Counted from the stretch's first letter, positions 1 through 5,203 are shown. The stretch: DNA of 5,842 bases from JAVBTR01 sp031556065 (GCA_031556065.1 JAVBTR010000030.1:1-5842), one strand, 5' to 3'. The notes: generated by a model from the sequence alone, not told the origin. Numbers and translations: made by a program.

Positions 1-97
1 TACGAAATTCCACCGAAAATCGCCGCACATGTCGCCGATTTCGGAATGAAAATCGGAGGACCGCGGTCCTCCGATACCTCCTAGGGTTTGTTGATGG
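1..97. repeat. Left copy of palindrome-rich intergenic repeat
   Basis: From about position 6 to 97 this stretch matches the right edge of the window (about 5721-5842) almost base for base, at an offset of 5745 on the distal side. It contains an imperfect inverted pair CCGAAAATCG (13-22) / CGATTTCGG (36-44), then a perfect 24-bp palindrome (52-75), then a shared tail ending TTGTTGATGG. The left copy has only TGTC where the right copy has about 35 bases forming two GC-rich hairpins. It lies just downstream of the stop codon of the minus-strand gene, so it is probably transcribed as that gene's 3' region. The repeat may continue beyond the left edge. Its class is unknown; REP/BIME-like or MITE-like are the nearest descriptions. 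Confidence 0.85.
52..75. repeat. Perfect 24-bp palindrome
   Basis: The half-site ATCGGAGGACCG (52-63) is followed directly by its exact reverse complement (64-75), with no loop and a CCGCGG centre. An identical palindrome is at 5797-5820. As DNA it could be a binding site for a dimeric protein or a cruciform; as RNA it folds to a GC-rich hairpin. No T-tract follows on either strand, so it is not a typical intrinsic terminator. Confidence 0.9.
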
Positions 98-100
98 TCT

Positions 101-121
101 GAGGGCTTGCGTAAAGCCTTC
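101..121. other. Hairpin just past the end of the NlpC/P60-like gene
   Basis: GAGGGCTT (101-108) and AAGCCTTC (114-121) form an 8-bp stem with one G.T pair and a 5-base loop, ending two bases from the stop codon of the minus-strand gene. Read on the minus strand there is no run of T after the stem, so it is at best a weak terminator or an mRNA 3'-end stabiliser. Together with the repeat at 1-97 it is the only candidate 3' boundary for that gene. Confidence 0.4.
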
Positions 122-123
122 CC

Positions 124-1017
124 TTAATCGGCGGCCTGTAAAAATTCCTGCATCATATAGCCTGTGGTGCTTTGGTAACGAACCTGCCACCAGCTGTTGT
201 CGTAAGCTGAAAGCACTTCCACCACTGCGCCCAAGGGCACCCGCACCAATACGGAATAGGATTTGCTGGGGCCGGAGCGCAGGTTCACCGTGCTGCCCGA
301 ATCCGCCACAGTGATGGCTTGATCGGGCACCTGATCGGAACCCGGCGCGTCGGTGGATAAAAATTCCTGCATCATATAGCCTGTGGTGCCTTGATAGCGC
401 ACCTGCCACCAGGTATCATCATAGACAAAAAGCACATCCACCGTTACGTCCAGAGGCACCCGGGTCAATATCCCCGCAGATTTGCTGGGGCCGGAACGCA
501 GATTAACGCTGCTGCCCGAAGTGGCCGCCGTAACCGCCTGGGACGGCGCAGGTTCGGGGGTGGGGATGCTTCCGTAATCCACCTGGTTTAAATACCCTGC
601 CGTGGTCCAGTTGGATAGGGTGGTATCCATCTTTGCCACAGGGGTGGTAGCGTGAATGATCTGAAACGGGTTGATGCTGGTTACCAGGCCGATATGATAA
701 TAGTCATAAGGCAAGCTAGGGTCATAATACTGGCCGCCGGGCTTATAGGCATCGCTCATGTTATTCAAATCGCTCCGGGCCTTGAAAACCGCCATGCCCA
801 CCTGAAGCTGGCTTTGTCCTTGAATGGTAAACACATCATGGCAATAAACCCGAATAATCCGGTTGGAGCCATGGTAGATGCTGAAGCCATATTGTTTATA
901 GGCGCGGACGAACGCGCCGGAGCAATCGATTCCGTTTTGGTCATTGCTTCCGGGGGACGCATAAGGCCAGCCTATGATCTGCTGAAAAGATGAAACGATC
1001 TGGTTAAGCGTAATCAC
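124..1017 (-). CDS. NlpC/P60-like cysteine peptidase with two SH3b domains
   Basis: This 297-residue protein is a predicted peptidoglycan hydrolase. Residues 1 to about 150 resemble NlpC/P60: the nucleophile motif GIDCSGAFVRAY (Cys32), the block YDYYHIGLV (His108) and IIHAT (His122) fit the Cys-His-polar triad. NlpC/P60 enzymes usually cleave gamma-D-Glu-diamino acid links in cell-wall stem peptides. A proline-rich linker (about 152-160) leads to two SH3b domains (161-220 and 234-293), each with VNLRSGPSKS and a WWQVRYQ-TTGYMMQEFL end, which likely bind cell wall. The start is GTG at 1017, with a purine-rich AAGGGAAGGG element (1023-1032 on the minus strand) 5 bases upstream. There is no signal peptide or membrane segment, since the catalytic domain begins at once; it could be released by lysis, exported non-classically, or be a domesticated phage-type endolysin. 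It is transcribed away from thrS. Family assignment is firm; substrate and cellular role are inferred. Confidence 0.85.
   Translation of the reverse strand: MITLNQIVSSFQQIIGWPYASPGSNDQNGIDCSGAFVRAYKQYGFSIYHGSNRIIRVYCHDVFTIQGQSQLQVGMAVFKARSDLNNMSDAYKPGGQYYDPSLPYDYYHIGLVTSINPFQIIHATTPVAKMDTTLSNWTTAGYLNQVDYGSIPTPEPAPSQAVTAATSGSSVNLRSGPSKSAGILTRVPLDVTVDVLFVYDDTWWQVRYQGTTGYMMQEFLSTDAPGSDQVPDQAITVADSGSTVNLRSGPSKSYSVLVRVPLGAVVEVLSAYDNSWWQVRYQSTTGYMMQEFLQAAD
139..537 (-). repeat. Tandem duplication encoding the two SH3b domains
   Basis: Two units 219 bp apart (73 codons) encode the two SH3b domains, at 358-537 (first domain) and 139-318 (second). The DNA is still very close: a stretch of 31 bases at 140-170 recurs unchanged at 359-389. 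Most differences elsewhere are single bases, some synonymous. This points to a recent duplication or continuing gene conversion. Confidence 0.85.
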
Positions 1018-1127
1018 CCTATCCCTTCCCTTCTGTGCGCAAACGCGTACACTTAAGAATATGAACAGGAAGCAGACTGCGTGTGGCGGCCCTCATTTGA
1101 TTCCAGCCTGAAAAACCGCGGCAGCAG

Positions 1128-1145
1128 GCGCAATGCAAATTGCGC
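1128..1145. promoter_or_regulatory. Inverted repeat upstream of the thrS promoter
   Basis: GCGCAAT (1128-1134), a 4-base spacer, and ATTGCGC (1139-1145) form a perfect 7-bp inverted repeat ending 6 bases before the -35 box of the thrS promoter, within the divergent region shared with the NlpC/P60-like gene. Position and symmetry suit a dimeric activator or repressor. No known operator consensus is recognised, so the role is a guess. Confidence 0.4.
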
Positions 1146-1151
1146 AAGAGA

Positions 1152-1180
1152 TTGACAACCGCCTTTGGCCGCCCTATAAT
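1152..1180 (+). promoter_or_regulatory. Consensus sigma-A promoter of the thrS leader
   Basis: TTGACA (1152-1157) and TATAAT (1175-1180) are both perfect consensus hexamers with the ideal 17-bp spacer. Transcription should start around 1186-1189, giving a leader RNA of about 280 bases before thrS. Such a strong constitutive promoter fits control after initiation, by the attenuator that follows. Confidence 0.93.
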
Positions 1181-1210
1181 ATACCCATTCCATAAAGCGA
1201 GGTTATTCCT

Positions 1211-1258
1211 ATGTTTTTGATTCATGCTGCCTTGACTACCACCACCACGAAGCGTTAG
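1211..1258 (+). CDS. Threonine-rich leader peptide of the thrS attenuator
   Basis: This short gene encodes MFLIHAALTTTTTKR, 15 residues with five consecutive threonine codons (ACT ACC ACC ACC ACG, 1235-1249) and a TAG stop. It starts about 24 bases downstream of the predicted transcription start. A GAGG element (1199-1202) sits 8 bases before the ATG. The layout matches known amino-acid leader peptides such as E. coli ThrL: a promoter, a tiny ORF rich in the cognate amino acid, then alternative hairpins and an intrinsic terminator ahead of the biosynthetic or synthetase gene. The expected role is cis-acting: ribosomes stall at the Thr run when Thr-tRNA is short and change folding of the RNA. 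The peptide itself probably has no function. The reading is strongly supported by context, since the downstream gene is threonyl-tRNA synthetase. Confidence 0.85.
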   Translation: MFLIHAALTTTTTKR

Positions 1259-1330
1259 CGTTTGTTACGGGCGAAAGACCCGCGGCAAAGGCTGACGCCT
1301 TTTCGCCGTTGGTCGGAGCCGTGTAAAGGC
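1252..1330 (+). promoter_or_regulatory. Alternative hairpins of the threonine attenuator
   Basis: Several mutually exclusive foldings can be drawn. Hairpin 1:2 pairs 1252-1264, over the leader stop codon, with 1286-1298, and is extended inside by CGGG/CCCG (1268-1271 / 1279-1282). A candidate antiterminator pairs GCCTTT (1297-1302) with AAAGGC (1325-1330), the foot of the terminator stem, plus three more pairs at 1304-1306 / 1321-1323. A third hairpin (GACC 1277-1280 / GGTC 1311-1314, with GCGGC/GCCGT and AAAGGC/GCCTTT inside) competes with both. In the classical model a ribosome stalled on the Thr codons masks 1252-1264 and frees region 2 to disrupt the terminator. Which fold wins was judged by eye only; the 1:2 and antiterminator stems overlap by just two bases. 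Confidence 0.6.
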
Positions 1331-1369
1331 ACCTGGTCATCGGCTGATGATCAGGTGCCTTTTATTTTA
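1325..1369 (+). terminator. Intrinsic terminator of the thrS attenuator
   Basis: AAAGGCACCTGGTCATC (1325-1341) pairs with 1346-1362 over 17 bp with a single G.U pair and a 4-base GGCT loop, followed by TTTTATTTTA. It is a strong Rho-independent terminator, placed 67 bases after the leader stop codon and about 100 bases before thrS. Transcripts would normally end here, so thrS needs antitermination. Confidence 0.92.
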
Positions 1370-1372
1370 GTG

Positions 1373-1406
1373 AAAGGGGGTGATGGCCCTGATGAATTCA
1401 CCCTTT
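1373..1406 (+). other. Hairpin between attenuator and thrS
   Basis: AAAGGG plus TGA (1373-1383, with two bulged G) can pair with TCACCCTTT (1398-1406). It lies on the transcript that escapes the attenuator and covers the start of a small ORF. Function unknown; it may shape translation of the small ORF or thrS. Confidence 0.3.
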
Positions 1407-1442
1407 GATGGGCGGACGACCGCCCCGCTCTTTATACCATGA
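1383..1442 (+). CDS. Possible 19-codon upstream ORF before thrS
   Basis: ATG at 1383 (alternative ATG at 1392) opens a 19-codon frame ending at TGA 1440-1442, in the same frame as thrS and eight codons before its start. A purine-rich AAAGGGGG tract (1373-1380) precedes it, better spaced for the ATG at 1392. The codons ACG ACC (Thr-Thr, 1416-1421) fall at the loop of the perfect GGGCGG/CCGCCC hairpin. It may be a second threonine-sensing uORF or chance. Its TGA also shows that thrS cannot extend further upstream in frame. Confidence 0.25.
   Translation: MALMNSPFDGRTTAPLFIP
1410..1425 (+). other. GC-rich hairpin ahead of thrS
   Basis: GGGCGG (1410-1415), loop ACGA, CCGCCC (1420-1425): a perfect 6-bp GC stem with a tetraloop, 26 bases before the thrS ribosome binding site. 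No adjacent T-tract follows, so it is not a terminator by itself. It could be a transcript-stabilising or translation-modulating element. Confidence 0.4.
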
Positions 1443-1451
1443 AAAAATAAT

Positions 1452-1457
1452 AAGGAG
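1452..1457 (+). promoter_or_regulatory. Ribosome binding site of thrS
   Basis: AAGGAG, 9 bases before ATG 1467. It fixes the start of the synthetase at the catalytic core, so the missing N-terminal domains are not an artefact of start choice. An in-frame TGA at 1440-1442 excludes a longer form. Confidence 0.85.
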
Positions 1458-1466
1458 CGATATTCA

Positions 1467-2693
1467 ATGGAAATGCAAGATCACATTAAATTAGGGGCTC
1501 AGTATGGTATCTTTTCCAAATCGGAAGCAGTAGGCGCGGGGCTGGTGCTTTGGCACCCCAACGGAGCGGTGATCCGCCACCAGCTGGAAGCCTTCAGCCA
1601 GGCCGCTCACATGATGAACGACTACCAGTGGGTCTATTCCCCCCACATTGGCCGGGGAGGACTGTGGGAGACCTCCGGGCACCTTGATTTTTACAAGGAT
1701 TCCATGTATAGCCCCATCCAGATCGATGAGGAGGCCTACTATCTAAAGCCCATGAACTGCCCCTTCCACATTGAAATCTATAATAGCCAGCTGCGCTCTT
1801 ACCGGGATTTGCCCTTGCGCTTGGCGGAGTTTGGCACGGTATACCGCTACGAGCTTTCCGGCACCCTCCATGGGCTAACAAGGGTGCGGGGCTTTACCCA
1901 GGACGACGCACACATTATCTGCACGCCGGAGCAGATTGAAAAAGAGGTCGTCAGGGCGCTGAAGTTTTCCCTTTACGTTTTAAACGCCTTTGGCTTAAAG
2001 AATTTTACGCCCTATATTTCCACCAAGCCGGAAAAGAAGTGTGTAGGTGCTCCGGAGGATTGGCTTTTAGCCACGGAGCTGCTAAAAAAAGCCGTTGCTG
2101 CCTGCGGCTTGAGCTATGAAATAGATGAAGGCGGCGGTGCCTTTTACGGGCCAAAGATCGACCTGAAGGTGAACGATGCCTATAACCGGGAATGGCAGTT
2201 AAGCACCATCCAGTTCGATTTTAACCTGCCGCAGCGGTTCCATATGCGCTATATCGCAGCCGATGGCCAAAGCCGAACGCCTTACATGGTGCACCGGGCG
2301 CTCTTTGGCAGCGTTGAACGGTTTGCGGCCCTTTTGCTGGAGCATTACCAGGGGCACCTGCCGTTGTGGCTTGCCCCGGTGCAAATAGGCATTGTGCCCA
2401 TTCGCCTGGAGCACAACGATTACAGCAAAAAACTGGCCATTGCCCTTAAACGGCAGGGCCTGCGGACAGAAATGAACGATCAGGACCTGAACATGCGGGA
2501 AAAGATCAAGCGCTTTCAGCTGCGGCAGATACCCTATATTCTAGTGGTAGGGGATAAGGATATAAAGGCGGACGCCTTTTCCGTCCGCCACAGCCAAAAA
2601 GGGGATTTAGGGCAAATGGCTATGCAAGGCTTCATGGAAATGCTTTGCGCCGAACTGGATTTGGCCAAACCCCAATATGTAATGGATGAATAA
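1467..2693 (+). CDS. thrS: Threonyl-tRNA synthetase lacking TGS and editing domains
   Basis: This class II synthetase charges tRNA-Thr with threonine using ATP in the cytoplasm. The protein is 408 residues; typical bacterial ThrRS is about 640. It begins (QDHIKLG, residues 4-10) exactly where the catalytic core starts in E. coli ThrRS, so the TGS and N2 editing domains are cleanly absent. The core is intact: zinc ligands Cys98 (MNCPFH), His149 (QDDAHI) and His276 (MVHRA); motif 2 with Arg127 and RVRGFTQDD; motif 3 GSVERF with Arg285. The anticodon-binding domain covers about 301-408 (WLAPVQIGIVPI, VVGDKD). The loss should remove in-cis clearing of Ser-tRNA-Thr, as in other editing-less ThrRS forms such as yeast mitochondrial MST1. 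Editing in trans, or a second full-length ThrRS elsewhere, may compensate. Regulation is by the threonine leader attenuator upstream; no T-box core is visible. No internal stop, frameshift or motif damage is seen, so the enzyme is probably active. Confidence 0.95.
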   Translation: MEMQDHIKLGAQYGIFSKSEAVGAGLVLWHPNGAVIRHQLEAFSQAAHMMNDYQWVYSPHIGRGGLWETSGHLDFYKDSMYSPIQIDEEAYYLKPMNCPFHIEIYNSQLRSYRDLPLRLAEFGTVYRYELSGTLHGLTRVRGFTQDDAHIICTPEQIEKEVVRALKFSLYVLNAFGLKNFTPYISTKPEKKCVGAPEDWLLATELLKKAVAACGLSYEIDEGGGAFYGPKIDLKVNDAYNREWQLSTIQFDFNLPQRFHMRYIAADGQSRTPYMVHRALFGSVERFAALLLEHYQGHLPLWLAPVQIGIVPIRLEHNDYSKKLAIALKRQGLRTEMNDQDLNMREKIKRFQLRQIPYILVVGDKDIKADAFSVRHSQKGDLGQMAMQGFMEMLCAELDLAKPQYVMDE

Positions 2694-2707
2694 TACCCCA
2701 CTCACTG

Positions 2708-2737
2708 TTGGCAGCCCTTGCCGGTTTATGTTATAAT
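2708..2737 (+). promoter_or_regulatory. Promoter of the replication-loader operon (extended -10)
   Basis: TTGGCA (2708-2713), an 18-bp spacer, and TATAAT (2732-2737) preceded by TG at 2729-2730 make an extended -10 sigma-A promoter. Start would be near 2744, only about 20 bases before the first gene, so the 5' leader is very short. No terminator is visible between thrS and this point, so read-through from thrS is also possible. Confidence 0.8.
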
Positions 2738-2744
2738 TAACCGG
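2721..2744. promoter_or_regulatory. Inverted repeat enclosing the -10 box
   Basis: CCGGTT (2721-2726) and AACCGG (2739-2744) are perfect inverted 6-mers, 12 bases apart, exactly bracketing the TGTTATAAT element. A dimer bound here would occlude RNA polymerase, so it is a candidate operator. The right arm also falls at the predicted transcription start. No cognate regulator is in the window. Confidence 0.45.
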
Positions 2745-2749
2745 TGCAC

Positions 2750-2755
2750 AGGAGG
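2750..2755 (+). promoter_or_regulatory. Ribosome binding site deciding the DnaD-like start
   Basis: A perfect AGGAGG whose last G is the first base of a GTG at 2755. That GTG therefore cannot be the start; the next in-frame GTG at 2764 lies 8 bases downstream, the ideal distance, and is taken as the true start. Confidence 0.85.
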
Positions 2756-2763
2756 TGTCAACA

Positions 2764-4236
2764 GTGGGGCTTTTTTCATTTGATGAACAGTATGCGTTTT
2801 TTGATGTAACGCCTATCGATAACTTATTTATACAAGAATACCTTCCTTCGGCCAAGGGGGATTATGTTCGGGTGTACCTTTACGGGCTGATGAACACCTA
2901 CCACCCGCAAAGGGAGGCGACCCTTTGTTCCTTTGCCCGGGAATTGAACTTATCAGACGCCGAGGTGGAAAACGCCTTAAGGTACTGGGAACGCCGGGGT
3001 TTGGTGCAAAAAACATCGGACAACCCGCCTTCTTACCGCTATTTAAGCGCCAAACAGGCTTTATTGGCCGGGAAACCCTTGGTAGATGAAAAATACGAAA
3101 ACTTCGGGGTCCGGCTCCAGGGGCTTTTTGGCGCAGCCCGAAAGCTTCATGGGGGCGAGACCCGTCTGGCCTTTGAATGGGTGGAGGAGCTGCATTTAAG
3201 CGAAGACGTGGTTTTAATGCTGGTTGAATACCTGATCGAAACCCGGGGCAAGCAGTTTACCTTCCAAGCGGCACAAAAGCAGGCCATCGCCTTAAGGGAA
3301 GAAAGCATTCAAACAGCGGAGGATGGCAAGGCCTTTCTATCCCGCAAAAAAGCAGTGTATGAGGGCGCAAAAAAGGTCCTCCGGCGGATGAACAAGCGCC
3401 GGCTCCCCTCCGAGGACGAATTGGATTTATATGAAAAATGGCATGGGCAATGGGGCTTTTCCCACGATGCCATTTTGGAAGCCTGCCGGGAAACCACCAA
3501 GGGCGATCCTTCCTACGCTTATCTGGACGGCATATTAAAGGGCGTCAAAAGCCGCAGCGGGGAACAATTGCCCGATACCAAACGGCGGATGGAAGCAGCC
3601 CTGGATAACGACAAAAAGCGGGGAGAGCCTTTAAAGGAGCTATACCGCATTCTGGGCCTGCGCGCAGCGCCTGTGAACGATGGCACCATTGCCCTGTATG
3701 AACAGATGGAAGCCATCGCTTTAAAAGAGGTGATCATGCTGGCCGCCAGGGAATGCGCCCGTACCGGAGGCAAGCTGGATGAGGTGATGCAGCTGATTAC
3801 CTCCTGGAAAAACAAGGGTATCGATTCCCCGGAAAAGGCTGCCGCCTATATTGCCAAATTCAACGAGCAAAATGGATTTTTGCAAGATATGTACACCCTT
3901 TGGGGCAGGCAGGGCCGGCCCACCGCGTCGGACCGCACCATGCTCACCCGCTGGCGGGAGGAATACGGCTTTACGGACGAAGCCCTGTGCCTGGTGGCGC
4001 CCCATGCGGAGCATGTGGAGCGGCCCATTGCCTATATGGACGGGATTTTGAAAAAGCTAAAGGAAAAGGGCATCATGGAGGCGGATAAGGTGCTGGAAAA
4101 CCTTACGGCCTCCCGAAAGCAGGCCCAGCAAAGGGGCAAGACCGTATCCCACCAGGCCTATGAACAGCGGGAATACCACGAGGACGATTTAGCGGAGCTT
4201 AAAGCGCTGATGAGCAAGGAGAAACCCCATGATTGA
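2764..4236 (+). CDS. DnaD/DnaB-family primosomal protein with three C-terminal-type repeats
   Basis: This 490-residue protein probably helps remodel origin or restart DNA and recruit the replicative helicase with the loader encoded next. The start is GTG 2764, placed by the AGGAGG. Residues about 30-95 fit a DnaD-type winged helix (DYVRVYLYGLMNTY, LSDAEVENALRYWERRGLV). The C-terminal part has three stretches like the DnaD/DnaB_2 domain: about 205-262 (EKWHGQWGFSHDAILEACRE, YAYLDGILKGVK), about 291-362 (ITSWKNKGIDSPEKAAAYI) and about 375-437 (WREEYGFTDEAL, IAYMDGILKKLK). The first and third end in the family's Y-x-x-x-IL pattern; the middle one is more diverged. B. subtilis DnaD has one such domain and DnaB two, so with the loader gene adjacent the closer positional match is DnaB. 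The tail (450-490) is charged and probably disordered. The gene ends inside the next one (8-base overlap), implying translational coupling. Family firm; exact orthology and the third repeat are inference. Confidence 0.85.
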   Translation: MGLFSFDEQYAFFDVTPIDNLFIQEYLPSAKGDYVRVYLYGLMNTYHPQREATLCSFARELNLSDAEVENALRYWERRGLVQKTSDNPPSYRYLSAKQALLAGKPLVDEKYENFGVRLQGLFGAARKLHGGETRLAFEWVEELHLSEDVVLMLVEYLIETRGKQFTFQAAQKQAIALREESIQTAEDGKAFLSRKKAVYEGAKKVLRRMNKRRLPSEDELDLYEKWHGQWGFSHDAILEACRETTKGDPSYAYLDGILKGVKSRSGEQLPDTKRRMEAALDNDKKRGEPLKELYRILGLRAAPVNDGTIALYEQMEAIALKEVIMLAARECARTGGKLDEVMQLITSWKNKGIDSPEKAAAYIAKFNEQNGFLQDMYTLWGRQGRPTASDRTMLTRWREEYGFTDEALCLVAPHAEHVERPIAYMDGILKKLKEKGIMEADKVLENLTASRKQAQQRGKTVSHQAYEQREYHEDDLAELKALMSKEKPHD

Positions 4237-5203
4237 TAAGGGCAAGATCATTAAAGAGCTGGAAAGCCAATACAAGGTGAAGCAAAACACCAACGATGAA
4301 GCACGGCTTAACCGGGAACGGGAAATCTGCGAAAAGCACCCGGATATTCAGCAATTGATGGACGCCCGCTGGGCGCTATTGTATAAAGGGCTGGATATTG
4401 GCGCAGGCCACGATTTAAAAAACGCACCCCAGCAGATGGAGGGGCTGAACAAGGGCATCCGCCAGGCTTTGGTGCGCTGCGGATACCCAGAAGATTATTT
4501 GCAGCCCCGCTACGATTGCCCTATTTGCCAGGACAAGGGGTATTTGGGGGAAGAAATCCGGGAAATGTGCCAGTGCTTTAAAGCCGCTTACCACCAAAGG
4601 CTGTTTAAGGAGGTAGGTTTAAGCGAGCAATCGCCCCAGACCTTCGACACCTTTGACGGGCAGGTTTACGATAGCGTGCCTGTGCCTGGCGTGAACTTCA
4701 GCCAACGGGAAGTGGCCCTTGTTCATAAGCGCAAAGCGGAAGAGTACGCTGCCCAATTTCCCCATATTCAACCGGCGGACATGCTTTTGCAAGGCAAATC
4801 CGGCGTGGGGAAGACCTTCCTTTTGCACGCCATTGCCCATAAGGTGCTGGATCGGGGCTATTCGGTGCTGTGCGTCAGCGCTTATAAGGTGATCGAGCTG
4901 GCCCGGAAGGCCCATTTCCAAAACGATTTAGGCGAAATGGAAAGCCTGATGGAAGTGGAGCTGCTCTTGATTGACGATTTGGGTACGGAGCCTATGATGG
5001 AAAATGTGACCATTCCCTATATCTATAACCTGATCAACGAACGGCAGCAGAAGAACCTGCACACAGTCATCACCACCAACCTATCCAAGGATGAACTGAA
5101 AAGCCGGTATACGGAGCGGATCGCCTCCCGGCTGCTGGACCCAAGGCAGTGCCATGTGATGGCCTTTGTAGGTGAAGATGTGCGCAGGAGGCCTGGCCAA
5201 TGA
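4229..5203 (+). CDS. DnaC/DnaI-type AAA+ replicative helicase loader
   Basis: This 324-residue cytoplasmic ATPase is predicted to load the hexameric replicative helicase on DNA. An N-terminal helical region (1 to about 90) leads to a four-cysteine cluster, Cys97-x2-Cys100 and Cys114-x-Cys116 (CPICQDKGYLG...MCQCF), likely a zinc site as in clostridial DnaC-like and DnaI proteins. The AAA+ core carries Walker A GKSGVGKT (189-196), Walker B LLLIDDLG (245-252), sensor 1 TTN (282-284) and a box VII arginine (Arg293 in SRYTERIASRL). The start ATG 4229 has AAGGAG 7 bases upstream, inside the end of the DnaD-like gene, and the stop overlaps the next start (ATGA), so all three genes are coupled. Pairing with a DnaD/DnaB protein supports helicase loading over the related IstB transposition helpers; no transposase is nearby. 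The symbol is left blank because dnaC and dnaI are both used for this family. Confidence 0.9.
   Translation: MIDKGKIIKELESQYKVKQNTNDEARLNREREICEKHPDIQQLMDARWALLYKGLDIGAGHDLKNAPQQMEGLNKGIRQALVRCGYPEDYLQPRYDCPICQDKGYLGEEIREMCQCFKAAYHQRLFKEVGLSEQSPQTFDTFDGQVYDSVPVPGVNFSQREVALVHKRKAEEYAAQFPHIQPADMLLQGKSGVGKTFLLHAIAHKVLDRGYSVLCVSAYKVIELARKAHFQNDLGEMESLMEVELLLIDDLGTEPMMENVTIPYIYNLINERQQKNLHTVITTNLSKDELKSRYTERIASRLLDPRQCHVMAFVGEDVRRRPGQ

Noticed and set aside
391..993. Plus-strand ORFs inside the NlpC/P60-like gene
   Set aside because: They are antisense shadows: no recognisable domains, while the minus strand encodes clear catalytic and SH3b motifs.
1019..1225. 68-codon minus-strand ORF upstream of the NlpC/P60-like gene
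   Set aside because: It runs through the thrS promoter and into the leader peptide, has no convincing RBS, and its translation resembles no family.
1187..1466. T-box riboswitch upstream of thrS
   Set aside because: The leader holds a terminator, but no AGGGTGGNACCGCG-like antiterminator core, and the Thr-rich ORF explains the layout better.
1467..2693. thrS as a pseudogene or frameshifted fragment
   Set aside because: It has its own RBS, an in-frame upstream stop, an intact core and no trace of TGS/editing sequence upstream.
2755..2763. GTG at 2755 as start of the DnaD-like protein
   Set aside because: It overlaps the AGGAGG itself; GTG 2764 has correct spacing.
3846..4088. Short ORFs in other frames within the DnaD-like gene
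   Set aside because: Low-complexity Gly/Pro/Arg-rich translations typical of off-frame reading of a GC-rich gene.
4229..5203. IstB-type transposition helper ATPase
   Set aside because: No transposase or IS ends are visible, and the N-terminal cysteine cluster and DnaD-type partner fit a helicase loader.
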